In this document: positions 24,749 to 36,294 of the stretch, piece by piece
Numbering within the stretch: position 1 is the stretch's first letter
Layout: each line of letters starts with the position of its first letter
Assembly (NCBI RefSeq): GCF_900013425.1
Contig: NZ_FBXK01000005.1
Coordinates: forward strand, 2,170,001-2,234,000
From: Sphingobium sp. Z007
Lineage (GTDB): Bacteria > Pseudomonadota > Alphaproteobacteria > Sphingomonadales > Sphingomonadaceae
Length of the DNA stretch: 64,000 nt
Direction of reading: 5' to 3'
Program-made: the position numbers and the translations under genes
Notes under the pieces: generated by a model
What the model was told of the DNA's origin: nothing
Databases searched by the model: none
The model's input: only the letters and a program-made list of their open reading frames with translations

Positions 24749-26575
24749 ATGGAGCCTCCAGTCGTGAACCGACGTCAATTTCTCGCCACCAGCGGCGCGA
24801 CCGCCCTGACCGCCGCCACCGCTGCGCCCGCCTTCGCCGCGCCTGGCGATGCCGACGCGCGCCTGCGCGCCATGCTCGACGGCTTCTTTTACGAACGGCT
24901 GGCGGAGTCGCCTGAACAGGCGACGCGCCTCGGCCTCGACACCGGCCCGCGCGCGGCGCTGCGCGGCAAGCTGTCGGACACCAGCGCAGCCGGCGCGGCC
25001 CGCGACCTGGCCCGGACCAAGGCGCAGGCGAAGCAACTCGCCAGCATCGATCGCGCGAAACTCAGCGCGTCCAGCCAGCTCGACTATGACGTCGTCGCCT
25101 ATCAGCTCGACCGTGCCGTGGGCGGCGAACGCTTCGGCTATGGCGAGACGGCAGGGCGGTTTGCGCCCTATATCCTCAGCCAGCTGACCGGCAGCTATCG
25201 CGAGACCCCGGACTTCCTTGATTCGCAGCATCGCGTGCAGATCGCCGCCGATGCAGACGCTTATCTGGCCCGTCTCGAAGCCTTCCCCGCCACGATGGAC
25301 GGCGAACTGGCCCGGCAGAAGGCGGACGCCGCCAAGGGCGTATTCGCGCCCGACTATATTCTCGACACCACGATGAAGATGCAGGCGTCGCTGCGCGACC
25401 AGCCCGCGGCCGAGACCGTGCTAGTCGCCAGTTTCGCCAAAAAGCTCGCCGCCGCCGGCCTGCCCCCTGAACGCGCCGCCCAGGCGGAAAAGATCGTCGT
25501 GGCGAAAATCTTCCCCGCCGTCGATCGCCAGATCGCGCTGGTACGGGATTTACGCGCGAAGGCCAGCCATGACGCGGGCTGCTGGCGTCTGCCCGATGGC
25601 GAAGCCTTCTATGCCGCCGCCGCCGAGGCCGCGACCACGACCAAACTGACCGGCGACGAAATCCACCAGTTGGGGCTGACCCAAGTCGCCGAAATCAGCG
25701 CGCGGATCGACGCGATCCTGAAGAAGGAAGGGATGAGCCAAGGCAGCGTCGGCGACCGGCTGGTCGCGCTGAACCAGCGCCCCGACCAGCTTTTCCCCAA
25801 CACCGATCCGGGCCGCGACGCGCTGCTGACGCAACTCAATACCCAGATAAAGGCGATGCAGGTGCGGCTGGGCGAAGCCTTCAACACCGTGCCCAAGGCG
25901 CCTGTCGAGGTGCGCCGCGTGCCGGTGACGATCCAGGCGGGCGCGCCGGGCGGCTATTATCAGAACGCCTCGCTCGACGGGTCGCGACCCGCCATTTATT
26001 TCATCAACCTGCGCGACACGTTCGACCGGCCCAAATTCGGCCTGGCGACGCTGACCCATCATGAAGCGGTGCCGGGGCATCATCTGCAGGTCACGGTGGC
26101 GCTGGAATCCGACTCCATCCCCATGATCCGCCGCCGCGGCTTCTACAGCGGCTATTCGGAGGGCTGGGCGCTTTATTCCGAGCAATTGGCCGACGAAATG
26201 GGCATGTATGACGGCGATCCGCTGGGCCAGGTCGGCTATCTCCAGTCGCTCCTGTTCCGCGCCACCCGGCTGGTGGTGGACAGCGGCATGCACGCCAAGC
26301 GCTGGAACCGCGAAAAGGCGACCGATTATCTCATCGCCACCACCGGCATCGCGCGCGGCCGCAGCCAGGGCGAGATCGACCGCTACACCGTCTGGCCGGG
26401 CCAGGCATGCAGCTACAAGATCGGCCATACCGTGTGGACGCAGTTGCGTGACGAGGTGAAGGGGAAGCAGGGCGACCGGTTCGACCTCAAGGCGTTTCAT
26501 GAGGTGCTGACGCTGGGCGCAATGCCGCTGGATATCTTGAAACAGACGGTGCGGCAGCGGATGGGGGTGGCATAA
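24749..26575 (+). CDS. Tat-exported DUF885 family metalloprotein
   Basis: A 608-residue DUF885 protein. The N-terminus carries a twin-arginine signal (VNRRQFLATSGATAL, hydrophobic stretch, cleavage near AFAAP); a GTG six codons in could be the real start. The C-terminal half holds THHEAVPGHHLQ near residue 445, an HExxxGHH zinc-type motif characteristic of the family, followed by GYSEGWALYSEQLADEMG. Members are thought to be metallopeptidases of the periplasm, but substrates are unknown. Confidence 0.87.
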   Translation: MEPPVVNRRQFLATSGATALTAATAAPAFAAPGDADARLRAMLDGFFYERLAESPEQATRLGLDTGPRAALRGKLSDTSAAGAARDLARTKAQAKQLASIDRAKLSASSQLDYDVVAYQLDRAVGGERFGYGETAGRFAPYILSQLTGSYRETPDFLDSQHRVQIAADADAYLARLEAFPATMDGELARQKADAAKGVFAPDYILDTTMKMQASLRDQPAAETVLVASFAKKLAAAGLPPERAAQAEKIVVAKIFPAVDRQIALVRDLRAKASHDAGCWRLPDGEAFYAAAAEAATTTKLTGDEIHQLGLTQVAEISARIDAILKKEGMSQGSVGDRLVALNQRPDQLFPNTDPGRDALLTQLNTQIKAMQVRLGEAFNTVPKAPVEVRRVPVTIQAGAPGGYYQNASLDGSRPAIYFINLRDTFDRPKFGLATLTHHEAVPGHHLQVTVALESDSIPMIRRRGFYSGYSEGWALYSEQLADEMGMYDGDPLGQVGYLQSLLFRATRLVVDSGMHAKRWNREKATDYLIATTGIARGRSQGEIDRYTVWPGQACSYKIGHTVWTQLRDEVKGKQGDRFDLKAFHEVLTLGAMPLDILKQTVRQRMGVA

Positions 26576-26588
26576 CCGTCACCTTGAT

Positions 26589-26704
26589 CCGTTCGTGCTG
26601 AGTAGGGACTGAGCGCAGTCGAAGTCCCGTATCGAAGCATCGTCGAGTGCCGATCCTTCGATACGCCCCTTCGACTACGCTCAGGGGTTACTCAGGACGA
26701 ACGG
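26589..26704. repeat. Family A dispersed palindrome (long form)
   Basis: CCGTTCGTGCTGAGTAGG on the left and a GGTTACTCAGGACGAACGG on the right, with internal GTATCGAAG and CTTCGATAC motifs. It is the same long layout as the copy at 2023-2134. Confidence 0.8.
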
Positions 26705-26723
26705 CGCGATGTCATGCAAATAG

Positions 26724-26755
26724 AAAAAACGACCCGACGGTGCGCCGCCGGGTCG
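26724..26755 (-). terminator. Intrinsic terminator reading left, probably for aceA
   Basis: An 11-bp stem with one mismatch (CGACCCGACGG) and loop TGCG is followed on the minus strand by TTTTTT. It is about 195 bp past the aceA stop, so the aceA transcript would include the second family A palindrome. Confidence 0.65.
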
Positions 26756-26851
26756 TCGAGTTCTTCCACCCAAATTCGCGGGCGCTCTGCACGCGCCCGC
26801 GAACTGGCTCTGTTCACGGCCAGGGCCGCAAAGTTCGTCAGCTATCACATT

Positions 26852-26930
26852 CCGTTCGCCCTGAGCCTGTCGAAGGGCTTTTCTTGACCGCAGAAAAGTG
26901 GAGGGCTTCGACAGGCTCAGCCCGAACGGA
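26852..26930. repeat. Family A dispersed palindrome
   Basis: CCGTTCGCCCTGAGCCTGTC pairs imperfectly with ACAGGCTCAGCCCGAACGG. It lies just past the aceA stop codon. Confidence 0.8.
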
Positions 26931-26949
26931 TTTAAGTTCCCACTATTTC

Positions 26950-28545
26950 TCAGGCTGCAAACTGATTCATCGTATTATGCGCGCCGCCGGCCTTCAACGC
27001 GGCTTCCCCGGCGAAATAATCCTTATGATCGTCGCCAATGTCGCTGCCGGACATATTCTGGTGCTTCACGCAGGCGATGCCCTGGCGGATTTCCTTGCGC
27101 TGGACCCCCTCGACATAGCCCAGCATCCCGGCCGCGCCGAAATAGTCCTTGGCGAGGTTATCTGTGCTGAGCGCCGCCGTATGATAGGTCGGCAGGGTGA
27201 TGAGGTGGTGGAAAATCCCCGCCCGTGCCGCTGCGTCTTTCTGGAAGGTGCGGATACGGTCGTCGGCTTCGCGGCCCAGATCCGTGTCGTCATAATCGAC
27301 GCTCATCAACCGGGCGCGATCATAGGCCGACACATCCTTACCCGCATCGACCCAGGCGTCATACACCTGCTGGCGGAAGTTGAGCGTCCAGTTGAAGCTG
27401 GGCGAATTATTATAGACCAGCTTAGCGTTGGGCACGACTTCGCGGATGCGATCGACCATCGACGCGATCTGCTCGATATGCGGCTTTTCCGTCTCGATCC
27501 ACAGCAGGTCCGCGCCATTTTGCAGCGAGGTGATGCAGTCGAGGACGCAGCGGTCCGCCCCGGTCCCTTCGCGGAACTGGAACAGATTGCTGGGCAGGCG
27601 CTTGGGGCGCAGCAGCTTGCCGTCGCGGTTCAGGATGACGTCGCCGTTACGCGCCGTCGCCGGGTCGATCTCCTCGCAATCGAGGAAGCTGTTATATTGG
27701 TCGCCGATATCGCCCGGCTCCTTGCTGACCGCAATCTGCTTGGTCAGGCCAGCGCCCAGCGAGTCGGTGCGCGTGACGATGATGCCGTCATCGACGCCCA
27801 GTTCCAGAAAGGCGTAGCGGCAGGCGCGGACCTTTGCCAGGAAATCCTCATGCGGCACGGTGACCTTGCCGTCCTGATGACCGCACTGTTTTTCGTCCGA
27901 AACCTGGTTCTCGATCTGGAGCGCGCAGGCGCCCGCCTCGATCATCTTCTTGGCGAGCAGATAGGTCGCCTCGGCATTGCCGAAGCCCGCGTCGATGTCC
28001 GCGATGATCGGGACGACATGGGTTTCGAAATTGTCGATGGCATGGGTCAGGCGCTGGGCCTCGACCTCATTGCCGGTCTCGCGCGCCTTGTCCAGATCGC
28101 GGAACAACATGCCCAGCTCACGGGCGTCGGCCTGCTTGAGGAAGGTGTAGAGTTCCTCGATCAGCGCCGCGACGCTGGTCTTTTCATGCATCGACTGGTC
28201 GGGCAAAGGCCCGAAATCGCTACGCAGCGCGGCGACCATCCAGCCCGACAGGTACAGATATTTCTGCTTGGTCGTGCCGAAATGCTTCTTGATCGCGATC
28301 ATCTTCTGCTGGCCGATGAAGCCGTGCCAGCACCCCAGCGACTGGGTGTAGTTGGCAGGGTCGGCGTCATAGGCGGCCATGTCGCGGCGCATGATGCCCG
28401 CGGTATATTTCGCGATGTCGAGGCCGGTGTTGAAGCGGTTCTGCAACTTCATCCGCGCGACCGATTCGGCGTTGATGCCGTCCCAGGCGCCGGGGTGGCT
28501 GCCGATCAGGTTTTGCGCCTGCGCGATAATGTTCTGGTAGGTCAT
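26950..28545 (-). CDS. aceA: Isocitrate lyase
   Basis: Glyoxylate-shunt enzyme that splits isocitrate into glyoxylate and succinate, 531 residues (the longer type found in sphingomonads and some other proteobacteria). The catalytic cysteine is in DEKQCGHQDGKV near residue 217; ADIDAGFGNAEATY binds metal; NNSPSFNWTLNFR is the conserved C-terminal segment. It diverges from an XRE regulator of the short-chain fatty acyl family, which fits control by C2 carbon sources. No malate synthase gene is nearby. Confidence 0.95.
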   Translation of the reverse strand: MTYQNIIAQAQNLIGSHPGAWDGINAESVARMKLQNRFNTGLDIAKYTAGIMRRDMAAYDADPANYTQSLGCWHGFIGQQKMIAIKKHFGTTKQKYLYLSGWMVAALRSDFGPLPDQSMHEKTSVAALIEELYTFLKQADARELGMLFRDLDKARETGNEVEAQRLTHAIDNFETHVVPIIADIDAGFGNAEATYLLAKKMIEAGACALQIENQVSDEKQCGHQDGKVTVPHEDFLAKVRACRYAFLELGVDDGIIVTRTDSLGAGLTKQIAVSKEPGDIGDQYNSFLDCEEIDPATARNGDVILNRDGKLLRPKRLPSNLFQFREGTGADRCVLDCITSLQNGADLLWIETEKPHIEQIASMVDRIREVVPNAKLVYNNSPSFNWTLNFRQQVYDAWVDAGKDVSAYDRARLMSVDYDDTDLGREADDRIRTFQKDAAARAGIFHHLITLPTYHTAALSTDNLAKDYFGAAGMLGYVEGVQRKEIRQGIACVKHQNMSGSDIGDDHKDYFAGEAALKAGGAHNTMNQFAA

Positions 28546-28635
28546 GGCCGTTGTCCTTGCGTCCGGTGATCTGTTGCCCCCGCCGTAACCCTCTCTGTTG
28601 CAGTGCGGCAGTCCCGTTGAAGTTCAGTTGTCGAT

Positions 28636-28666
28636 CTTTACAAAGATCTGCTGTAAAGTTGTAAAG
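28636..28666. promoter_or_regulatory. Operator between aceA and its divergent regulator
   Basis: CTTTACA (28636-28642) and TGTAAAG (28652-28658) form a perfect 7-bp inverted repeat with a 9-bp spacer. A third half site TGTAAAG follows at 28660-28666. It sits 22 bp before the regulator start and resembles the A/T-rich TTTGCAAA-type sites of RamB-like regulators. Confidence 0.6.
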
Positions 28667-28687
28667 TCCACACAGGAGTGAGATTTC

Positions 28688-30085
28688 ATGGCCAAGGATC
28701 GTCCCGTCTATATGGGACCGCGACTGCGGCGGCTGCGGCGCGAGCTGGGCCTGACGCAGGCGGATATGGCGGCTGACCTGGACATATCCGCCTCCTATGT
28801 CGCGCTGTTGGAACGCAACCAGCGGCCGCTGACCGCCGACATGCTGTTGCGCCTCGCCCGCACCTACAAGCTGGACATGGCCGAAGTGGCGGGCGACGGC
28901 GGCGCGGAACAGACCGCGCGATTGCACGCGGTCCTCAAAGACCCGATGTTCGCCGATATCGACCTGCCAAGCCTTGCGACCGGGGACGTCGCGGTCAATT
29001 ATCCCGGCATCACCGAAGCATTGCTGCGCCTCTACACCAGCTATCGCGAGGAACATCTGGCGCTGGCCGATCGCGGCGCGGGGTCCGAACCTGTCGAGGA
29101 TGCGGCCGATCCCGTCGCCGAATCCCGCCGCTTCCTCGCCGCCAGGCGCAACAGCTTCCCCCTGCTGGACGACGCGGCCGAGAAGCTGGCGGCGCAGGCA
29201 GAAGCCGAAGGCGGCCTCACCGCCTGGCTGAAATTGCACCACAATCTGCGCGTTCGCCGCCTCCCCTCCGATGTCATGTCCGGCTCGATGCGCCGGCTCG
29301 ATCGCCATCGCGACGCGGTGCTGCTGGACGATACGCTCGACGGCGCGAGTTCCGCCTTTCAGCTGGCGCTCCAGATCGCCTATGTGGAAATGCGCAAACT
29401 CTTCGACGCGATCCTGAAGGACGGCCAGTTCGCCGGGACAAGCGGCCAGCGCCTCGCCCGCCGCGCATTGGCCAGCTATGGCGCGGCCGCGATCCTGATG
29501 CCCTATACCGCCTTCGCCAAGGCGGTGGAGGCGCGCCGTTATGATGTGGAAGCGCTCGCCCGCCAGTTCGGCACCAGCTTCGAACAGACCGCCCATCGCC
29601 TCACCACCCTGCAAAAGCCGGGGCAGGAGCGCGTCCCCTTCTTCTTCCTGCGCGTCGATCCGGCCGGGAACGTCTCCAAGCGGCTCGATGGCGCGGGCTT
29701 CCCCTTCGCCCGCCATGGCGGCTCCTGCCCGCTCTGGTCGGTGCATCGCGTGTTCGAAACCCCGCGCGAAGTCGTGACGCAATGGCTGGAACTGCCGGAC
29801 GGCCAGCGCTTCTTCTCGATCGCGCGGACGGTGACGGCGGGCGGCGGCGGGTGGGGGGTGCCCCGCGTGGACCGCGCCATCGCGCTGTGTTGCGCGGCCG
29901 ACCACGCCCATCGCCTGATCTATACCCAGGACGCCCCGCCGCTCGAACCAACCCCGATCGGCGTCACCTGTCGCCTTTGTCACCGCGCCCAGTGCATGGC
30001 CCGATCCGCCCCGCCGATCGGCCGCGACATGCTGCCCGACGATTATCGCCGCACCCGCGCGCCTTTCGGCTTTGCTGATGGTTAA
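28688..30085 (+). CDS. Short-chain fatty acyl (ScfR/RamB-like) XRE family regulator
   Basis: A 465-residue regulator. An N-terminal XRE helix-turn-helix (RLRRLRRELGLTQADMAADL, SYVALLERNQRPLTADML) is followed by an IrrE/ImmA-like central domain and a C-terminal DUF2083 region with a cysteine cluster (GVTCRLCHRAQCMARS near residue 435). This is the layout of regulators of acetate, propionate and glyoxylate metabolism such as RamB. Divergence from aceA and the shared operator support control of isocitrate lyase. AGGAG lies 11 bp before the ATG. Confidence 0.88.
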   Translation: MAKDRPVYMGPRLRRLRRELGLTQADMAADLDISASYVALLERNQRPLTADMLLRLARTYKLDMAEVAGDGGAEQTARLHAVLKDPMFADIDLPSLATGDVAVNYPGITEALLRLYTSYREEHLALADRGAGSEPVEDAADPVAESRRFLAARRNSFPLLDDAAEKLAAQAEAEGGLTAWLKLHHNLRVRRLPSDVMSGSMRRLDRHRDAVLLDDTLDGASSAFQLALQIAYVEMRKLFDAILKDGQFAGTSGQRLARRALASYGAAAILMPYTAFAKAVEARRYDVEALARQFGTSFEQTAHRLTTLQKPGQERVPFFFLRVDPAGNVSKRLDGAGFPFARHGGSCPLWSVHRVFETPREVVTQWLELPDGQRFFSIARTVTAGGGGWGVPRVDRAIALCCAADHAHRLIYTQDAPPLEPTPIGVTCRLCHRAQCMARSAPPIGRDMLPDDYRRTRAPFGFADG

Positions 30086-30118
30086 CGGCTTTTTAGGCCG
30101 CACGCGCGACACAGGGCC

Positions 30119-31150
30119 ATGACCGCCACCCCACCCCGGATCGCCGCGACGCTCATCATGCGCAACGAAGCGCGCTGCATCCGCCGCTGCCTCGACAGCG
30201 TCCGGCCTTTTGTCGACGCCATGATCGTGCTCGACACTGGATCGACCGACGAGAGCGTCGCCATCGCGCAGGCATGCGGCGCGCAGGTCCATCACCTGCC
30301 CTGGCCCGACGATTTTGCCGCCGCGCGCAACCATGTGCTGGCGCTGGCGGATGCGGACTGGAACCTGGTGATTGACGCCGACGAATGGATCGCGTCCGGC
30401 GGCGAGGCGCTACGCGGCTGGTGCGACGGTCCGCGGCGGCTGGGCGCGCTCTGCATCCGCAGCAGCTTTGACTTGCCCCAACCGTCCGCTGCGCCCGCGC
30501 CCGCGACCCGCAGCTGGATCGCCCGGCTGCTGCCGCGCGGCGTCCGCTATGCCGGGCGCATCCATGAACAGCCCCTATCGGACCTGCCGGTCGAGCGGAT
30601 CGACCTGCTGATCGACCATGACGGCTATCAGGATGCGCAGGCGGCGGGCAAGCGCGACCGCAACACCCCGATGCTGCTCGCCGAACGTGCGGCTGACCCG
30701 GACAATCCCTATATCCTCTACCAATTGGGCAAGGAGGCGGAGTCCGCCAGAGACTATCCCCAAGCCGCGATCTGGTACGCACAGGCCGCCGCCCTGATCC
30801 CCCACGACGCGCCCTGGACCCACGCCCTGCTTATCCGCCGGCTCCATTGCCTGGGCCAGTCGGGCGCGGCGGATGACGCCATGGCCATCGCAGGCGAACA
30901 AATCGCCATCTGGCAAGACTCACCCGACTTCTTCTTCGTGCTGGGGAATCTGGCGATGGACCGCGCAATCGCCGATCCCGCCCATGCACTGGACGAATGG
31001 CTCCCTCTCGCGGCGACTGCCTGGGAACGCTGCCTGGCGATCGGCGAGCGGCCGGACCTGGAGGGATCGGTGGAAGGACGCGGCAGTCATCTCGCCCGGC
31101 ATAATCTGGACGTGCTGCGCCAACAGCTCGCGCTGCTGAGCGGCGGCTGA
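30119..31150 (+). CDS. Family 2 glycosyltransferase
   Basis: A 343-residue GT-A glycosyltransferase. The N-terminal TLIMRNEARCIRRCLDSV and MIVLDTGSTDESVAIA bind the nucleotide sugar; DADWNLVIDADEWI supplies the DxD-like metal site near residue 92. The C-terminal half has helical repeats (YQLGKEAESARDYPQAAIWYAQA) of TPR character. This is the SunS/WaaE-like branch. The acceptor is unknown. It follows the ScfR-type regulator by 33 bp but has no evident link to it. Confidence 0.85.
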   Translation: MTATPPRIAATLIMRNEARCIRRCLDSVRPFVDAMIVLDTGSTDESVAIAQACGAQVHHLPWPDDFAAARNHVLALADADWNLVIDADEWIASGGEALRGWCDGPRRLGALCIRSSFDLPQPSAAPAPATRSWIARLLPRGVRYAGRIHEQPLSDLPVERIDLLIDHDGYQDAQAAGKRDRNTPMLLAERAADPDNPYILYQLGKEAESARDYPQAAIWYAQAAALIPHDAPWTHALLIRRLHCLGQSGAADDAMAIAGEQIAIWQDSPDFFFVLGNLAMDRAIADPAHALDEWLPLAATAWERCLAIGERPDLEGSVEGRGSHLARHNLDVLRQQLALLSGG

Positions 31151-31345
31151 TTATTCCTCGATCAGGTCCAGATAGGCGACCACATCATTATCGGTCGCCA
31201 GATACAGCCCGTCCTGCACATCTTCCGGCTGCTGCTCCGCCACGCGCATCGCTTCGCTGAAAGGTCCATACAGGATCGTCATGGCCGCGCCATCGTCACC
31301 CAGATGATAAAGGCGGACGGTGGCGCTGTCATAGGTGGTTCGCAT
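31151..31345 (-). CDS. Small conserved hypothetical protein
   Basis: A 64-residue acidic protein, MRTTYDSATVRLYHLGDD at the start and VVAYLDLIEE at the end, no membrane segment and no motif I can name. The stop directly abuts the glycosyltransferase stop on the other strand. A real gene is likely because the frame shows normal codon use and a clean ATG, but function is unknown. Confidence 0.6.
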   Translation of the reverse strand: MRTTYDSATVRLYHLGDDGAAMTILYGPFSEAMRVAEQQPEDVQDGLYLATDNDVVAYLDLIEE

Positions 31346-31376
31346 GACGCCGTCCTACCACGACGCCGCGCCCAAG

Positions 31377-32315
31377 TCAGCGCCGATCCTTGACCTTCAT
31401 CGACGGCGCCAGCTGGTTCGCGCCGATCCGCACCGCGTCATCGGTAAAATTAGCGACGAAGGTCGAATTACGATCGACGCCGGGCACGAAACCGGCCTTG
31501 TTGCCTTCGATCACCAGCCCCGCGCTGCTATGTTCGCGGCCTTCGGGCGCCACGGTGATGAAGGCGGACCAGTTATCTTTGTCCTTACCCTGCACCATCT
31601 CGTTGCCCGTGATCGTGCCGGTCGCGCCATTGGACAGGTCGATCATATAGTTGGTCAGATGCCCGGCGCTGTCGTCGAAGCTGTTGCCGCTGATGGTGAC
31701 GCGGGCGGTCCGGGTTTTGAGATAATGGCCGCCATCGCCCTGGTCGAACCGGCTGTTGGTGACGGTCAGGCTGGCAAGCCGGCCGATATAGATGCCGTGC
31801 GCGCAATCCAGATCGCGGTCGCAGCGGCCGAGCTTGCGGAAGGTCGATTTGTCGATGACCACCTGCCCACCGTCATAATCGCCAGTCAGGATGCCTTCCT
31901 CGCTGTTGCGGAACAGGCTGTTGCGCACGGTCAGGCTGCCGCTTTCCAGCCGAATGCCCGCACCGTTGCCGTCAGGCACGCGCATATTCTGGAAGATGAT
32001 GCCATCGACCGTGCTGGCCCGGCCCCGCAGGACGAACCCACCCTTACCCTCGCATACCACGCCGTCGAAAATCACCGTGCCCGGCGTCGCCGCGCGGATG
32101 GTGACGTCGCCGCCCTGCTGCACCGCGCATTGGCGATAGGTGCCCGGCGCCACCACCACGGTCCCGCGCCCGTCGCCGATCTCGCCCAGCGCATCGGCGA
32201 GCCGCGCATAGGCGCGGCCGCTTTCCGCGACGGTAAAGGGCGCGCCGCCGCCCTGGGCAAAGGCGGTGGCGGTGATGGCTGCGGACAGCAGTAGAGTCGT
32301 GGACAGGATACGCAT
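31377..32315 (-). CDS. Exported right-handed beta-helix repeat protein
   Basis: A 312-residue protein with a signal peptide (start 32315; LSTTLLLSAAITATAFAQG, cleavage after AFA). The mature part has an opening VVVAPGTYRQC strand and repeating NSLFRNSEEGI, KSTFRKLG, NSRFDQGDGGHYL, NSFDDSAGH rungs, typical of parallel beta-helix (pectate-lyase-like) proteins. Such proteins often bind or cleave polysaccharide; no catalytic residues can be assigned with confidence. Confidence 0.8.
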   Translation of the reverse strand: MRILSTTLLLSAAITATAFAQGGGAPFTVAESGRAYARLADALGEIGDGRGTVVVAPGTYRQCAVQQGGDVTIRAATPGTVIFDGVVCEGKGGFVLRGRASTVDGIIFQNMRVPDGNGAGIRLESGSLTVRNSLFRNSEEGILTGDYDGGQVVIDKSTFRKLGRCDRDLDCAHGIYIGRLASLTVTNSRFDQGDGGHYLKTRTARVTISGNSFDDSAGHLTNYMIDLSNGATGTITGNEMVQGKDKDNWSAFITVAPEGREHSSAGLVIEGNKAGFVPGVDRNSTFVANFTDDAVRIGANQLAPSMKVKDRR

Positions 32316-32441
32316 GACGACAGCCCTACATCGCCTGCCCCCATGCGCCAACGCACGGATAGGGTTAACGAAAAACCGCCCCATCGCGGGACGGAAGCGG
32401 TTCTTCGGGTTAACGTCTGCCTCGAAAGCGCTTTTCCGGCT

Positions 32442-32501
32442 CTCACCCCCACCCGACCTCCCACAGAATGTATCCTGAATGGGAGGTCGGGTGGGGGTGA
32501 G
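32442..32501. repeat. Perfect 22-bp inverted repeat
   Basis: Left arm 32442-32463 (CTCACCCCCACCCGACCTCC, then CA) and right arm 32480-32501 are perfectly complementary, with a 16-nt loop. It lies in the gap between two minus-strand genes; there is no T tract on either side. Confidence 0.8.
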
Positions 32502-32563
32502 GGCTGGTGCGGCAACCGAAATGCGCTCTTTCGCGCATTTCGAGACAGGATTTTAACGCTCCG

Positions 32564-32923
32564 TCATTCCCACTTGGCGGTCGCCTTCTGCGTCTTCTGG
32601 TTCCAGAAAATCTGGATCTTGCTGATCGTGCAAAGGTCGAAATTGGTCCAATAGGCTTCGTCGCCGTCCGTGAAGATGACCTTCAGGTCGTAATTGCAGA
32701 TGGCGTTCTTGGCCTTGAAGGTGATCGGCACCGAGTGCGCGTCCTCCAGCACCTCGTCCTCCATCACATCCTCGCCCCACGCTTTCGACTTGGCGGGCGA
32801 GACATAGACTTCGGCGATGTCATAGCCGGTCTTGTTGAACAGCGTGAAGTCTTGGTCGCCAGCGACGGCAGGCACGGCAAAGGACAGGGCGCAGGCGCCC
32901 AGAATAACAGCAATCGCTTTCAT
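32564..32923 (-). CDS. Small exported hypothetical protein
   Basis: A 119-residue protein with a signal peptide (MKAIAVILGACALSFAVPAVA, cleavage before GDQDF). The ~98-residue mature domain contains FTLFNKTGYDIAEVYVSP and two cysteines (NAICNYDL, FDLCTIS) that could form a disulfide. The pattern recalls a recurrent family of small periplasmic proteins; no function is known to me. Confidence 0.7.
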   Translation of the reverse strand: MKAIAVILGACALSFAVPAVAGDQDFTLFNKTGYDIAEVYVSPAKSKAWGEDVMEDEVLEDAHSVPITFKAKNAICNYDLKVIFTDGDEAYWTNFDLCTISKIQIFWNQKTQKATAKWE

Positions 32924-33046
32924 GAATATTCCCCCCGATCCGGCAGGTTACCGGTTCGGCGCGGACATAATCATATTCCGGTCGACAAGAATAGATGGAT
33001 TCCGATGTACTTAACCCAAATTATGGAAATCCCGCCGGCCTCTGTC

Positions 33047-33481
33047 TCATCCCGGGAAAAGGTCGATCCGCTCCGCATCCGGCAACACCGCATCGATCAG
33101 CAGCGAGCGATGGCAACCTGACGGATCGCGTTCGAAGCAGAGCAAGGCCGTGGGCGTTTGCGCCGCCATATCCTTCAACTGTTCGGCCTGTACGATCGCG
33201 TCGGGCAGGTCGAGTTGTCCGGCGTAGATGGTGGCCAGCCGCGCATGCTGCCCCTTGCGCGCGGCCTCCCGTCCCTCCGGCGGCGTGCCCAGCGCCTTGA
33301 GGCCCACATAGTCGATCCCCGCTTCGCGCAGCCCGGCAGCGAGGATATTCTTCGAAAAGCCCGGCCGCCGCGACAGCGGCACGGCGCGCACATCGGCCAG
33401 CAGGCGCACACCGGGCGCCTGCAACGCGGCGATCAATTCGGGCTGGGTCGCGCCTTCATAGCCGATGGTGAAGATTTTCAT
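33047..33481 (-). CDS. DUF488 domain protein
   Basis: A 144-residue protein of the DUF488 family. The family pattern is clear: MKIFTIGYEGATQPELIAAL, LLADVRAVPLSRRPGFSK, YVGLKALGTP and, near the end, ALLCFERDPSGCHRSLLIDAV with the conserved Cys-x7-CHR. The biochemical role is not established. It stands alone between the exported protein and the met operon. Confidence 0.87.
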   Translation of the reverse strand: MKIFTIGYEGATQPELIAALQAPGVRLLADVRAVPLSRRPGFSKNILAAGLREAGIDYVGLKALGTPPEGREAARKGQHARLATIYAGQLDLPDAIVQAEQLKDMAAQTPTALLCFERDPSGCHRSLLIDAVLPDAERIDLFPG

Positions 33482-33518
33482 GGACAGGAGATAGGGTGCA
33501 GGTGGCTATTCACAACAT

Positions 33519-33603
33519 CCGTTCGCCCTGAGCCTGTCGACGGACTTCCCTTCTTACACCGGCCCCTGGCAGAAAGGGGCTTCGACAGGCCCAGCCCGAA
33601 CGG
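33519..33603. repeat. Family A dispersed palindrome
   Basis: CCGTTCGCCCTGAGCCTGTC on the left, GACAGGCCCAGCCCGAACGG on the right. It lies just past the stop of the met operon and may serve as its terminator. Confidence 0.75.
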
Positions 33604-33608
33604 AACAC

Positions 33609-36209
<2,601 letters not shown>

Positions 36210-36219
36210 TTTCTAAGAT

Positions 36220-36285
36220 CCGTTCGCTTCGAGCGAAGTCGAGAAGCATTCGCGCCCGTGTCTCGACTACGCTCGACACGAACGG
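36220..36285. repeat. Family A dispersed palindrome inside the met operon
   Basis: CCGTTCGCTTCGAGCGAAGTC on the left (the first 20 bases form the arm) and CTACGCTCGACACGAACGG on the right. It separates the two metH parts and would lie in the operon message. Confidence 0.75.
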
Positions 36286-36294
36286 CGGTTGGGT

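Larger units (their letters stand above)
26576..26949. other. Intergenic region between DUF885 and aceA genes
   Basis: It contains two family A palindromes (26589-26704 and 26852-26930), the minus-strand terminator at 26724-26755 and an isolated 11-bp hairpin (26775-26803, TTCGCGGGCGC with its complement and a 7-nt loop). No convincing gene is visible. Confidence 0.7.

Noticed and set aside
26705..26840. Possible ~39-codon GTG-started minus-strand frame downstream of aceA
   Set aside because: It runs through a terminator hairpin and its T tract, has no ribosome site and resembles nothing known.
26647..28569. 640-codon plus-strand frame opposite aceA
   Set aside because: Antisense shadow of isocitrate lyase; the composition is that of a mirror frame.
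28367..30334. 655-codon minus-strand frame opposite the ScfR-type regulator
   Set aside because: Mirror frame of a clear XRE regulator gene, which also runs into aceA.
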